Positions 16,926 through 26,611 of a stretch of DNA of 37,966 nt are shown piece by piece. Location: contig CAJUQP010000034.1 of the NCBI GenBank assembly GCA_910588245.1, forward strand, positions 1 to 37,966, read 5' to 3'. Each line of letters starts with the position of its first letter. Positions within the stretch are counted from its first letter, which is position 1. This DNA comes from an uncultured Muribaculaceae bacterium (lineage in GTDB: Bacteria; Bacteroidota; Bacteroidia; Bacteroidales; Muribaculaceae). The notes beneath the pieces were generated by a model. That model made no database searches and was not told where the DNA came from. It saw only the letters and a list, made by a program, of their open reading frames with translations. A program made the translations under genes and the position numbers.

Positions 16926-19268
16926 TCACTCCACGCTGGAATAGTCGAGCGGAGGATCGAAATAGCGCGACAACGACGGCAAGTTCTCCCGCATCGACGG
17001 AACTGCGAAGTCCGTGCCACGGAAGTATTCGTCCAGAGCTTTCTGCCTGGCAACTTTTGCTGCATCTATATCGACAAGTGTGTCTGTTTTTCTGCCATTG
17101 CCGTCGATAACGGTAACATAGAGCTTATCTGCGCAAGCTTTAAGCCTTACGATTGCCTGAGGAGTCACCGGCACGGAAAACTCCTTGTAATTCTCGATAT
17201 TGAACACCAAGGTTGCATCGAGACCCTCCGACCGATATTCATAACGCCGGCAGTCCTTTTCGCGCTCGAAAGCACCCTCAAGCGCACCTGCTCCGAGAAG
17301 CTCGCTGTAGCGCAGACTGCCTATGGCGGAAGGAATGCGGGGATTTATATTGATCACTCCACCAAGGAGGGCCGGACGAATGCCGAGAAAGTCCTGATAC
17401 CAGACGCGGATATGCTCGGCATTGCTCCACGCCTGGAGGAAAGTGCCCGAGCGGCGCGCCCACTGCGCTCCCTTGCGCGGCCATGCGTCGGCATTCTCCG
17501 AAAGGCTTCCCACGGCACCTTCATATAGAGCCTGACGGTTCATATTCTCGAACAGCCGCCAAGCAATGTCCTGCTGTCCGGCCTCTATCATGCGCTGCAT
17601 GGCCATGCCGTTGTTCCACAGCCACACAGTCCCGTTATGATAGGCATCGTCCTTGTGGTAGTGATGCCAGTTCTCGTGGTAGGGATGAAACTGGGGGTCG
17701 TTCTGATCGAGCGATGCCACACCCCAAGGATATACGAGCCTCTGCCATGCGTCGCGTGTTTCCTTCATCGCAACTGCCGAATCGGCCACCATGTCGAGAG
17801 CATAGAGCATATTAGGACGGCACTGGCGGTCGGGGGTCCCGTCGGCATTGAGATGATCGTATACCAGTGTGTCGGCCGTGTTGACAAACTTACGGTTAAA
17901 CGTTGTGAAGAGCGAATCGGCGGCCAGGTCCCAACGGCGGGCATCATCGTCATGTCCCATAATTCGAGCCATCTCGGCACCGCTGCGCAACTGCCCGTAC
18001 CACAACGCCTGGATGTCGACGGCGCGGTTTCCACGGGGCGAGCAAGGAAATTTGCCCTGCCGCTTGGCATCCATCCACGTGTCGGCATCGGCATGGACGA
18101 GGAAGCCGTCGGCATCTGTCCCTCGCTCAATCACACTGTTGACACTCAGTTCAACAGCCGGATAAATTGAAGCAAGGAATGTAGTGTCGCCGGTATATTG
18201 CATATATTCGTAGACATCCGTCACAAATCGCGGCGTACCGTCGGCCGTGTTATAGATTATGCCGTCCGGATTGGCCCGGTTGGGAATGCGGCCGAGAGTT
18301 CCCGATTCGGGATTTCTGTCCTGGAACTTGGCAAAATCGCTGAATATGCTTCGCGCCGTTTCCCACTGTCCGGTACAGAAGACAGCTCCGGGCATTGAGA
18401 TGAACATGTCGCGTCCCCAGTACTCGTTGAACCATGGCAAGCCGGCATAGATGCCGTTGCCCTGCTGGCAGGTGACAAGTTCGTCGGTGGTGAGAATAAT
18501 CCAGGCCATTGCTCGGTCGAGCGTATCATTGTCCGAACTCAATGGATTGGAACGCTCCACGAAACCGTTCATTCGATCGATGCGTCCACGGAGCATTTTC
18601 TCGTGGTCGCGGCGGAAAATGGCTGCAACCTCTTGGGCACTGCCATCTTCCGTATATGAAATGATGAAGCCGCCGGCATCGGCAGGAGCCATCAGCCGTG
18701 TGCCGTTCCATCGACAGGGTACATCTTTGAACGGCTGCAGGGTGATGACACCTCCGGCTGATTCTTTGGGCACGAATTCAACCCCTGCGGCACCCTGTTT
18801 GCCGGCCGAAATAAGCCTCGGTGACAGCTCTATCCACACTGAATCGCCCTTTACGTCCGAAAGTTCAACATAGAGCAGCTCCACAAGGTCGAACATATAG
18901 AAATTCTCACGGGCCTTCGCATATTGACGGCTGATTTTGTAGGGATATACCGTCGCCTCGGCCTCGCGTCTTGACAGCGTGTCGCCGTCAACGCCGACGG
19001 TATAGTCGCTAAGCATGCGTCGTTTTGCTATATTCCAACCCGCATGCCAGTTGTCCCAGTTGTCGGTGTGCGTCATCCCATACCAGAATGCCGACTTTTT
19101 GTCCGTAAAAGAATATTCGCGCTGGCTGTCGGCAGGCACCGCGATGCCCATGTCTTCAACATCCAGCCGACTCAGGGTTCCCTCTTGGCCGGGCAGCAGC
19201 GACGGGCTCGAACAAGCCCCCAAAAGAGCCGCGCATCCCGCAACTGCGATTAATTGTCCGAATCTCAT
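16926..19268 (-). CDS. Lipoprotein GH133-like amylo-alpha-1,6-glucosidase-type glycosidase
   Basis: 780 residues. A lipoprotein signal ends at lipobox LGAC (Cys19), so it should be anchored in the periplasm or on the cell surface. The N-terminal half (to about 230) is beta-rich. The C-terminal half is an alpha/alpha barrel like the glycogen debranching enzyme GDE_C domain, with WFNEYWGRDMF (279-289), TWMDA (397-401) and HNGTVWLWNNG (544-554). The cytosolic GH133 enzyme cleaves alpha-1,6 glucosyl branches. An exported copy inside a fucose locus suggests a different glycan, so the substrate is uncertain. It has its own promoter and is divergent from the GH29 gene. GC-rich codon use matches its neighbours. 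Confidence 0.8.
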   Translation of the reverse strand: MRFGQLIAVAGCAALLGACSSPSLLPGQEGTLSRLDVEDMGIAVPADSQREYSFTDKKSAFWYGMTHTDNWDNWHAGWNIAKRRMLSDYTVGVDGDTLSRREAEATVYPYKISRQYAKARENFYMFDLVELLYVELSDVKGDSVWIELSPRLISAGKQGAAGVEFVPKESAGGVITLQPFKDVPCRWNGTRLMAPADAGGFIISYTEDGSAQEVAAIFRRDHEKMLRGRIDRMNGFVERSNPLSSDNDTLDRAMAWIILTTDELVTCQQGNGIYAGLPWFNEYWGRDMFISMPGAVFCTGQWETARSIFSDFAKFQDRNPESGTLGRIPNRANPDGIIYNTADGTPRFVTDVYEYMQYTGDTTFLASIYPAVELSVNSVIERGTDADGFLVHADADTWMDAKRQGKFPCSPRGNRAVDIQALWYGQLRSGAEMARIMGHDDDARRWDLAADSLFTTFNRKFVNTADTLVYDHLNADGTPDRQCRPNMLYALDMVADSAVAMKETRDAWQRLVYPWGVASLDQNDPQFHPYHENWHHYHKDDAYHNGTVWLWNNGMAMQRMIEAGQQDIAWRLFENMNRQALYEGAVGSLSENADAWPRKGAQWARRSGTFLQAWSNAEHIRVWYQDFLGIRPALLGGVININPRIPSAIGSLRYSELLGAGALEGAFEREKDCRRYEYRSEGLDATLVFNIENYKEFSVPVTPQAIVRLKACADKLYVTVIDGNGRKTDTLVDIDAAKVARQKALDEYFRGTDFAVPSMRENLPSLSRYFDPPLDYSSVE

Positions 19269-19447
19269 AAAAGTAAGTATTTTGGTGTTGTTATAATATA
19301 TTATTGTGATTTGATGAAGGGGTTATGGCGTTCCATAACGACTGAATGAAAGCTTGAAACATACCGAAAAAGTTTCTAAAGTTTTCAAATAAGAGATAAG
19401 CATAACGCTTATTATTCCAAAATGTCGTGGAAAGAGTGGCCTCAATC

Positions 19448-19476
19448 CAAATATAAAGTTAGTGAATTTTTTTCAA
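19448..19476 (-). promoter_or_regulatory. Promoter of the GH133-like gene
   Basis: On the minus strand TTG, an 18-base spacer and TATATTTG match the Bacteroidetes -33/-7 pattern. It predicts transcription start near 19441 and a leader of about 170 bases. Confidence 0.5.
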
Positions 19477-19712
19477 TGTCAGGCTATCTATCCTCTCGAA
19501 TTATCATCAAAAGCACGAAAAAGAATCAATCTTGGGTCTTATATTATCGGTCGACATTATGGCTACGCATTGAATGTTCTGCGCATTTTAATTATGGAAG
19601 TTGGATTCCGGTTTGCCGGGATAGGATGAGATTATATGTTAAATTTTAGCGGAGGGTCGATATTGTCCTATATTTTGTCGATTATCTGATACATGTATTG
19701 GATGAATGTCCG

Positions 19713-19720
19713 TAATTTTG
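19713..19720 (+). promoter_or_regulatory. Putative -7 promoter box of the GH29-susC-susD operon
   Basis: TAATTTTG then C matches TAnnTTTG and lies 52 bases before the GH29 start. The -33 region is not canonical, consistent with an activated promoter. Confidence 0.5.
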
Positions 19721-19772
19721 CATCGTGATAGTCAACATGGAAGTTTTATAACCTCAAACTGATATCTAACTC

Positions 19773-21407
19773 ATGAAAATGAATAAGAAAACCCTATTGA
19801 TCCCGCTCCTTGCAATCGCAGGGTTTATGCCTGTGCAGGCCAAGGACATGCCTCTTCCGGAGGGCCCATATAAACCCACCTGGGAAAGCCTTATGAAATA
19901 TGACTGCCCCGAATGGTTTCGCGATGCCAAATTCGGTATCTGGGCCCACTGGGGCCCGCAGTGCGTGGAAGAGAGCGGCGACTGGAATGCACGCTCTATC
20001 TATCTCGAGGGGTCTAAGCAATATAAGGAGCACATAAAGAACTACGGACACCCTTCGGAATATGGCTTCAAGGATGTGCTGCCCGATTTCAAGGCTGAGA
20101 ACTGGGATCCGGATTCCTTGCTGAGATTCTATAAATCTGTAGGAGCCAAGTATTTCATGGCCCTTGGCAACCATCATGACAATTACGATCTCTGGGACAG
20201 CCAATACCAGCCATGGAATTCCAAAAACATCGGTCCCCATCGCGACGTGCTCGGAGAATGGGCCGCCGCATCAAAGAAAGTCGGCCTTCCATTCGGCGTG
20301 AGCCTCCACGCCGACCATGCCTGGAGCTGGTATGAGCCCTCGCGCCGTTATGACCGCGGCGGTGAGAAGATGGGGGTGAAATATGACGGCTGGCTCACCA
20401 AGGAGGATGGAAAAGGGAAATGGTGGGAAGGCCTCGACCCGCAGGATCTCTACGCGCAGAACCATCCCCTCAGCGAGGGAACCTGGGCCGACGGCATGAT
20501 ACATCGTCAGTGGGCATGGCAGAACGGTGTCTGCGAACCATCTCCCGAGTTCCGCACAAATTTCCTCAACCGTACCCTCGACGTTATCGACCGCTATAAT
20601 CCCGACATGCTTTATTTCGATGTGACGGTAGCCCCCTTCTATAATGTGGATGATACGGGACAGAAGATCGCCGCATCCCTCTATAACCATTCGCTGAGAC
20701 AGAACAAAGGTCGCCAACGCGGGGTGATGATGGGAAAGATACTTCCCGATTCCCTGAAGAAGGCACTTACATGGGATGTGGAACGCGGTGCGCCCAACGA
20801 GCTTATTCCTTTGCCTTGGCAGACCTGCACCTGCATCGGGGGCTGGCACTATGACCGCGACACTTATGAGAAGAACTGGTATAAATCTGCCGCACAGGTT
20901 GCCCGGATGCTTTTCGACGTTGTCAGCAAAAACGGCAATCTTCTCCTGAGTGTGCCTCTGCGTGCCGACGGCACTTTCGATGAGAAGGAGTATGCCATCC
21001 TCCTCGAACTCCGCGACTGGATGAAGACCAACGGTGAGGCAATTTACTCCACACGTCCCTGGACAATCTTCGGCGAAGGCCCGATAGCTGAATCAAAAAT
21101 TGCTATCAATGCACAGGGTTTCAACGAGGGCTCCTACATGAATCCCTCGTCTGAAGAGATCCGTTTCACCCAGACTCCTAAATATCTATATGCCGCGGCG
21201 CTGAAATGGCCGGATGCCGACAAGCCGCAGACCATTACCATCAAGTCTCTGGCAGAGGGATCTGATCTTTTCAGTAAAAAAATCGGGAAAGTCGAACTTC
21301 TCGGACATGGTAAAGTACCGTTCCGTCGCACTGCCGACGGCCTCGTCATCGATCTCCCTGCCGACCATAAAGACAAGATTGCCCCTGTCTTCAGAATAAA
21401 GAAATAA
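19773..21407 (+). CDS. GH29 alpha-L-fucosidase
   Basis: 544 residues. The signal peptide runs to about residue 23 (VQA, then KD), so periplasmic. The GH29 barrel is recognised from CPEWFRDAKFGIWAHWGPQC (45-64), GAKYFMALGNHHDNYDLWDS (124-143), SLHADHAWSW (177-186) and the nucleophile region NPDMLYFDVT with Asp283. The end of the barrel shows SKNGNLLLSVPLRADG. A C-terminal beta domain completes it. It releases L-fucose from glycan ends; some GH29 enzymes also act on alpha-L-galactosides. It opens the operon with susC (30 bases) and susD, which links fucose removal to import. The acid/base residue cannot be fixed by eye. Confidence 0.9.
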   Translation: MKMNKKTLLIPLLAIAGFMPVQAKDMPLPEGPYKPTWESLMKYDCPEWFRDAKFGIWAHWGPQCVEESGDWNARSIYLEGSKQYKEHIKNYGHPSEYGFKDVLPDFKAENWDPDSLLRFYKSVGAKYFMALGNHHDNYDLWDSQYQPWNSKNIGPHRDVLGEWAAASKKVGLPFGVSLHADHAWSWYEPSRRYDRGGEKMGVKYDGWLTKEDGKGKWWEGLDPQDLYAQNHPLSEGTWADGMIHRQWAWQNGVCEPSPEFRTNFLNRTLDVIDRYNPDMLYFDVTVAPFYNVDDTGQKIAASLYNHSLRQNKGRQRGVMMGKILPDSLKKALTWDVERGAPNELIPLPWQTCTCIGGWHYDRDTYEKNWYKSAAQVARMLFDVVSKNGNLLLSVPLRADGTFDEKEYAILLELRDWMKTNGEAIYSTRPWTIFGEGPIAESKIAINAQGFNEGSYMNPSSEEIRFTQTPKYLYAAALKWPDADKPQTITIKSLAEGSDLFSKKIGKVELLGHGKVPFRRTADGLVIDLPADHKDKIAPVFRIKK

Positions 21408-21437
21408 TCTATTATATAAACTTAAACTGACCTTATT

Positions 21438-24400
21438 ATGAAAATCTTTAAATCGCCGAAAACGGCGATCAGGGCGCTTATTGCCTTGATTTTCACGAGT
21501 GTTTCTATTGCCATGAACGCTCAATCGGTTGTGAATCTGCGTGGTAACGTGGTGGATGAGGCCGGAGAGCCTCTTCCTGGAGTCTCCCTGCTGATAAAAG
21601 GGACTTCGATAGGGGCTGCCACTGACATCGACGGCAATTTCTCGATTAACGTGCCTGCCCCGATTGCCGGGAAGGTTCTTACCGTCGCCTATGTCGGCTA
21701 TGCGCCGCAGTCGCTGACCCTGAAATCAGATCAGCCTCTTAGTATTGTCATGAAAGAGGATTCGCAGAACCTTAATGAGGTGGTGGTGGTCGGCTACGGC
21801 ACCCAGAAGAAGGTGAACCTTACCGGATCGGTGTCTTCTATAAGCGAGTCGCAGCTTGCCGACCTTCCTATTACCAGCACATCGCAGGCTATCGCAGGCC
21901 TCGTGACAGGTGCGAGCGTAATTTCCAATTCCGGACGTCCCGGCGCGGGCGCATCGATAAAGATACGAGGCACAGGCACATTCTCATCTGCCGGAAACTC
22001 GCCTCTGATTCTTATCGACGGCCTTGCTGCCGGAAGCATCGACGATATTGATCCTTCCGACATAAAGAGTATATCGTTTCTTAAGGACGCCGCATCTGCA
22101 TCTATCTATGGCAACCGCGCCGCCAATGGTGTGATCCTTGTTGAGACCAAACGCGGATCGAAGGGGAAGGCTTCCGTGAGCTACAGCGCGAATTTCGGTT
22201 GGCAGACTGCATCCGAACTCCCGGAATTCCTTGAGTCAGCTGACTATGCCACATATTATAACATGGCTATGGAGAATATGGGACGCCAGCCGGCTTATTC
22301 CGCCGATCAGATCCAGAAGTTCCGCGACGGCTCCGATCCCGACAATTATCCCAACGTCAACCATCTGAAATGGCTGCTCAACACAGGAAGCGGTTTCCAG
22401 CAGCAGCACAATGTGGGCGTCTCGGGTGGTACGGAGCGTACCACCTACCATGCATCCATCGGCTACCGCAAGCAGGCGGGTCTCACCGCCAAGACATACA
22501 ATGAGCGTATGACGGCCACTCTGTCGCTTCAGACAAAACTCTCCGACAAGGTCAGCCTCGACCTCAACATCAACGGCTATCATAACAGATATGACGCTCC
22601 TCAAGGGTCGGGCAGTATCGACGCCATAATAGGATATGCTGTCAGGGAGGGTCCCATATTTGCCGGTCAGAAGAGCGACGGTTCTTTCGGATATCAGGAT
22701 GACTACAGTCCCGAGGCATGGCTCAACAGCCTCTGCTTCGTGAAGAACGAATCAAATAATTTCTATGGATCCGCATTGCTCACCTGGGATACCCCTCTCA
22801 AAGGGCTTTCAGTGAAGGGAAAGATGGGTGGCCAGTTCTATACCTACTATAACAAAAGCTACATGGCCGAGACATATTTCGACGAGACAAAGACCAAAGG
22901 TCCTCAGTCTCTAAATATTGAATCGGGCAACACCACATACACGGACCTTGAGGCATATCTCAACTATGTCAATTCTTTCGGGCGGCATGAGGTCAACATC
23001 CTTGCGGGCACATCTGTCGAACAGAGCGCCAACAAGGGCCTTAACGGTTCCCGCAAGACTTTCCCCAACAATTATCTGTATGAGCTTGTGTCAGGCGACC
23101 CCATGAGCGCGGCCAACAATTCCTGGCTTGGCGAGTATGCCCTTGCCTCTTTCTTCGGAAGGGTTAACTATAACTTCGACGAGCGTTATCTTCTGGAGGC
23201 AAATATCCGTTACGACGGGTCCTCACGTTTCTCATCGAAGAAGAGATGGGGCGTATTCCCGTCGGTTTCGGCAGGATGGCGTGTTTCCAACGAGAAATTC
23301 TTTGAGGAGAGCGTCCTTTCGCAATACATCTCGAATCTTAAGATCCGTGCGTCACACGGTGTGCTTGGCAACCAGAACATTGGTAATTATCCTTATCAGA
23401 ACACCATCTGGTTCGGCTACAATAATCCGTTCGGCAATCCTGCCGTGCTTGTGCCGGGAGCGGTCAGCGGTCCTTACAATGATGAGATGATCACATGGGA
23501 GAAGACCCGTATCACCGACATCGGTCTTGACCTTTCGATGTTCAGCAACCGCCTGAATGTGACCTTCGATTATTTCTATAAACATACCTCCGACATCCTT
23601 TCGTCGGTGGAGGTTGCCAGCATCATCGGCACCGGGGTAGGCAACTCCAATGTGGGAGCCGTCGACAACAAGGGTATAGAGATCAAGATTGACTGGCATG
23701 GAAATATCGGCAACGATTTCAAATATTCGATCAGCCCTAACTTCACATATGTGAAGAACTCTGTGAAGCAGCTCTCCGACGGAGCCACCATGCAGATCAA
23801 CTCCGGACGAATCGTGGGCGAGCCGCTCGGAATCATCTGGGGTTACCGCACGGAAGGTCTTTTCGTAGACCAGAACGAGATTGACAACGCGCCCGCGCAG
23901 ATTGTCGACAAATCAAGTCTGAAACCCGGATATATCAGATATGCCGACATCAGTGGCCCCGACGGTGTGCCCGATGGTAAGGTTGATGCCGAATACGATC
24001 GTACTATCCTCGGTTCTACCACTCCTAAATTCTACTATGGCCTGAGTCTCGCCGCATCATATAAGGGCTTCGATCTCTCCGCCCTGTTCCAGGGAGTAGG
24101 CGGACACAAGCGTCTTATCGGATCATATATGGCATATGCTTTCTATAATGGCGGCCAGATACAGAAATGGCAAGCTGAGAACGCTTTCCGTCCTGATGCC
24201 CCCGACAAATATGCGGAATACCCTCTCCTTGAGACTCTCAACATGAACCATCCCAACCTTCAGACATCCGACTATTGGGTGCGCGACGCGAGCTTCCTGC
24301 GTATGAAGAATCTGACAGTGGGCTACACTCTTCCTTCCCTGATAACACGCAAATTAGGTTGTCAGTCTGTCAGACTCTATGTCAGTGGTCAGAATCTCTT

Positions 24401-24518
24401 CAATATCACGAAGTTCTACAAAGGTTGGGATCCTGAGAACGAGATCGGCACCGGCGACGCGCCTTCGTATTACCCGATCAACCGTATATGGTCGTTCGGT
24501 ATCAATGTTCATATCTGA
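21438..24518 (+). CDS. susC: SusC-like TonB-dependent outer-membrane glycan transporter
   Basis: 1026 residues. A signal peptide (about 1-29) is followed by a carboxypeptidase-regulatory-like beta-sandwich (about 32-112, VVDEAGEPLPGVSLLIKG). The linker LNEVVVVGYGTQKK leads to a TonB plug (about 118-235; IRGTGTFSSAGNSPLILIDG and SIYGNRAANGVI). The rest is a 22-strand barrel ending with an aromatic-rich strand (IWSFGINVHI). SusC proteins import oligosaccharides together with a SusD lid, powered by TonB. There is no extra N-terminal STN domain, so sigma/anti-sigma signalling through it is unlikely. The susD gene begins 19 bases after the stop. Confidence 0.95.
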   Translation: MKIFKSPKTAIRALIALIFTSVSIAMNAQSVVNLRGNVVDEAGEPLPGVSLLIKGTSIGAATDIDGNFSINVPAPIAGKVLTVAYVGYAPQSLTLKSDQPLSIVMKEDSQNLNEVVVVGYGTQKKVNLTGSVSSISESQLADLPITSTSQAIAGLVTGASVISNSGRPGAGASIKIRGTGTFSSAGNSPLILIDGLAAGSIDDIDPSDIKSISFLKDAASASIYGNRAANGVILVETKRGSKGKASVSYSANFGWQTASELPEFLESADYATYYNMAMENMGRQPAYSADQIQKFRDGSDPDNYPNVNHLKWLLNTGSGFQQQHNVGVSGGTERTTYHASIGYRKQAGLTAKTYNERMTATLSLQTKLSDKVSLDLNINGYHNRYDAPQGSGSIDAIIGYAVREGPIFAGQKSDGSFGYQDDYSPEAWLNSLCFVKNESNNFYGSALLTWDTPLKGLSVKGKMGGQFYTYYNKSYMAETYFDETKTKGPQSLNIESGNTTYTDLEAYLNYVNSFGRHEVNILAGTSVEQSANKGLNGSRKTFPNNYLYELVSGDPMSAANNSWLGEYALASFFGRVNYNFDERYLLEANIRYDGSSRFSSKKRWGVFPSVSAGWRVSNEKFFEESVLSQYISNLKIRASHGVLGNQNIGNYPYQNTIWFGYNNPFGNPAVLVPGAVSGPYNDEMITWEKTRITDIGLDLSMFSNRLNVTFDYFYKHTSDILSSVEVASIIGTGVGNSNVGAVDNKGIEIKIDWHGNIGNDFKYSISPNFTYVKNSVKQLSDGATMQINSGRIVGEPLGIIWGYRTEGLFVDQNEIDNAPAQIVDKSSLKPGYIRYADISGPDGVPDGKVDAEYDRTILGSTTPKFYYGLSLAASYKGFDLSALFQGVGGHKRLIGSYMAYAFYNGGQIQKWQAENAFRPDAPDKYAEYPLLETLNMNHPNLQTSDYWVRDASFLRMKNLTVGYTLPSLITRKLGCQSVRLYVSGQNLFNITKFYKGWDPENEIGTGDAPSYYPINRIWSFGINVHI

Positions 24519-24537
24519 AAATCTAAAAATTGGAAAA

Positions 24538-26205
24538 ATGAAACTCAGCATTATAAATATATTCGCTTCATTGGCCGTGGTCTCGACAGGCCTTATGAGC
24601 ACCGGATGCAATGATTACCTGCAGCGCGACCCGACGCAGGAATCTTCCAACGAGACATTCTGGAACGACGAGAAAGACGCGAAGCTCGCTCTCGTGGGTT
24701 GTTATCGCCTTGCATCAGGCTGGAGCAACGATAATTTTGATTCCGCGCAAGGTCTGTTATATCTCGACTTCGCAGGCGGCAACGGGACGGAGAAAGAGAA
24801 TTTCACCACCAACATGGCGAGTGTCAACACCGCGGCTACGAACGGTAACATCGGCTGGTACTGGACAGGGGCTTACGAGCATCTGTTCGCCTACAACAAT
24901 TTCCTTCAGCACGTGGTCGACTGCCCCATGGATGAGAAGAAGAAGGCTTCATGGATGGCCGAGATCAGGACATTAAGGAGCTACTATTATCTGAATCTCG
25001 CATTCTATTTCCAGAATGTGCCGATGCCTGTGAAGCCGATGTCGGTCGCCGAAGCCAACACCATAGGGCAGACTCCGCAGAAAGAGGTATATAATTTCGT
25101 GGAGTCGGAGCTCAAGGATGCGGTCTCGCTGCTTCCTGAGCAACATCCTGCTGATGACTACGGACGCGTCACCAAAGGATTTGCCCAGGGACTTCTCGGA
25201 AGACTGTATCTTGCTCAGGGAATGTATGCCGAGGCTGCCGCGGTCTATAAATCAATAATCGACGCCGGTAATTATGAGATCGACCGCACGAACGGCATCG
25301 ACAGCTATGAGAAGCTCTTCCAGATAGGAGGTGAATACAGCAAGGAGAACATAATGGTGGCCATGTTCGTGAAAGACAAATACACCAATGTGCACACTAT
25401 ATACAAGAGTCCCGAGTGTGTGGGAGGCTGGCATCAGTTCGCAGTCTACAATGAATTGGTGAAGGATTATTTCTGCAGCGACGGCAAGAGCATAGAGGAG
25501 AGCCCTCTGTATGATGACGACGATCCATATACGAATCGCGACATACGTCTGTACGCGTCTGTATTCCTTCCTCCCTTAGGATCATATCCAGGCACGGAAT
25601 ACAAGGGGAAGACCTATGACTGCTATAACGGTCCGAATACGGCTGACTGTTTCAACCGGTTCACCCTCTTCAACGGCTACTGCCCCAAGAAAGGTCTTGA
25701 CGAGAGCGTGGAGGATCTTTTCAGTAGTTATATCTATACCAATCTCATGCGTTACGCGGAGGTGCTTCTGAGCTATGTGGAGGCGCTGAATGAAAGTGCT
25801 CCCGGTTCGGTGACGCAGGAGGTTCTCGACAAGACGATCAACGATATCCGCGACCGTGTGGGGCTGCCGGGTCTGACTGCCGGTATGAGTCAGGATGCTC
25901 TCCGTAAGGCTATACGCAAGGAGCGTCGCGTAGAGCTTGCTTTCGAGGGGTTGCGCTATTTCGATGTGCTCCGCTGGGGCACCGCCAAGGAGGAGCTCAA
26001 CCACTATTTCACCGGTGTGAAGCTTTCCGACAATCCCTCCGACCGCAATTACCGCGGTGAGGGAGCTACGGCATCCCCGGTTGACGCCGACGGCTACTAT
26101 CAGTTTGAGAAGAGAAGCTGGGACGATCACAACCGCTACTGGCCGATTCCGCAGAAGGATATGAATGTGAACCATAACCTTAAGCAGAATCCGGGCTATA
26201 ATTGA
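24538..26205 (+). CDS. susD: SusD-like surface glycan-binding lipoprotein
   Basis: 555 residues from ATG 24538. A longer frame opens at 24379 but overlaps susC in another phase. Lipobox STGC places the lipidated cysteine at residue 24, followed directly by the typical NDYLQRDPTQ. The N-terminal TPR-like region includes YLNLAFYFQNVPMP and FAQGLLGRLYLAQGMYAEAAAVY. The C-terminal SusD/RagB part includes RYAEVLLSYVEALN and IRKERRVELAFEGLRYFDVLRWG, ending with the YWPIPQKDMNVN motif. It caps the SusC barrel and captures glycans. No SusE/F-like gene follows; a terminator comes about 80 bases later. Confidence 0.95.
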   Translation: MKLSIINIFASLAVVSTGLMSTGCNDYLQRDPTQESSNETFWNDEKDAKLALVGCYRLASGWSNDNFDSAQGLLYLDFAGGNGTEKENFTTNMASVNTAATNGNIGWYWTGAYEHLFAYNNFLQHVVDCPMDEKKKASWMAEIRTLRSYYYLNLAFYFQNVPMPVKPMSVAEANTIGQTPQKEVYNFVESELKDAVSLLPEQHPADDYGRVTKGFAQGLLGRLYLAQGMYAEAAAVYKSIIDAGNYEIDRTNGIDSYEKLFQIGGEYSKENIMVAMFVKDKYTNVHTIYKSPECVGGWHQFAVYNELVKDYFCSDGKSIEESPLYDDDDPYTNRDIRLYASVFLPPLGSYPGTEYKGKTYDCYNGPNTADCFNRFTLFNGYCPKKGLDESVEDLFSSYIYTNLMRYAEVLLSYVEALNESAPGSVTQEVLDKTINDIRDRVGLPGLTAGMSQDALRKAIRKERRVELAFEGLRYFDVLRWGTAKEELNHYFTGVKLSDNPSDRNYRGEGATASPVDADGYYQFEKRSWDDHNRYWPIPQKDMNVNHNLKQNPGYN

Positions 26206-26286
26206 TGATGGCATATTGCATATAAATATAAAATGAAAAAGTCTTAAGGTAATTAGTTTAGATTGAGGTAAATTATTAGGAAGATC

Positions 26287-26355
26287 GGGGGAGTGCCCGG
26301 GCAAAGCCGGAAATATATTTTCAGGCCCGGGCGTTCCCTCGCTCTTTTATCTTTA
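26287..26355 (+). terminator. Rho-independent-like terminator after susD
   Basis: The arms 26287-26302 and 26325-26340 pair over about 16 bp around GCCCGGGC, with a G-T pair and an imperfect base. A T-rich tail (CTCTTTTATCTTT) follows. It closes the GH29-susC-susD operon. Confidence 0.75.
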
Positions 26356-26393
26356 CGAACGGTACTGTCTATTAAAATGTTGTTGTGAATACC

Positions 26394-26609
26394 TTAAGAG
26401 GCGGTGGCTGAATCCCTTAATTCTTCAATAAGATCTTCAAGAATATAATCATCACTCATGAGCTGTAATCCATATTTGGGATCAGATAACTGCTGATATA
26501 CTTTAGTAGAATAAAAAATATTGTGTGCACGTTCGGCATCAACATGAAGTTTTTCTGCCAACAGCATTATTATACGGCTTTGTTTACGCCAAAGGACAGT
26601 ATCTCTCAT
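26394..26609 (-). CDS. Small DUF3791-like protein, partner of the DUF3990 locus
   Basis: 71 residues, helical. LLAEKLHVDAERAHNIF is followed by a YILEDLIEEL end, which resembles the small helical partner proteins encoded after DUF3990 genes in Bacteroidetes. It starts 2 bases after the stop of the broken DUF3990 gene, so it is the third gene of that operon. The function is unknown; an antitoxin or accessory role is inferred from context only. It is intact. Confidence 0.6.
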   Translation of the reverse strand: MRDTVLWRKQSRIIMLLAEKLHVDAERAHNIFYSTKVYQQLSDPKYGLQLMSDDYILEDLIEELRDSATAS

Positions 26610-26611
26610 AG

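Larger units (their letters stand above)
19269..19772. other. Divergent promoter region between GH133-like and GH29 genes
   Basis: 504 bases, AT-rich. On the minus strand a promoter lies at 19448-19476; on the plus strand a -7 box lies at 19713-19720. The plus-strand frame at 19422-19649 has no recognisable composition or start context and is not called. The long leader of about 170 bases before the GH133-like gene might carry regulation, but no structure was identified. Confidence 0.5.

Noticed and set aside
19422..19649. 75-residue plus-strand frame in the divergent promoter region
   Set aside because: No domain, atypical composition, and it covers the minus-strand promoter of the GH133-like gene.
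24379..24537. N-terminal extension of SusD into the susC coding region
   Set aside because: The lipoprotein signal starts at ATG 24538, so the upstream part is a frame artefact.
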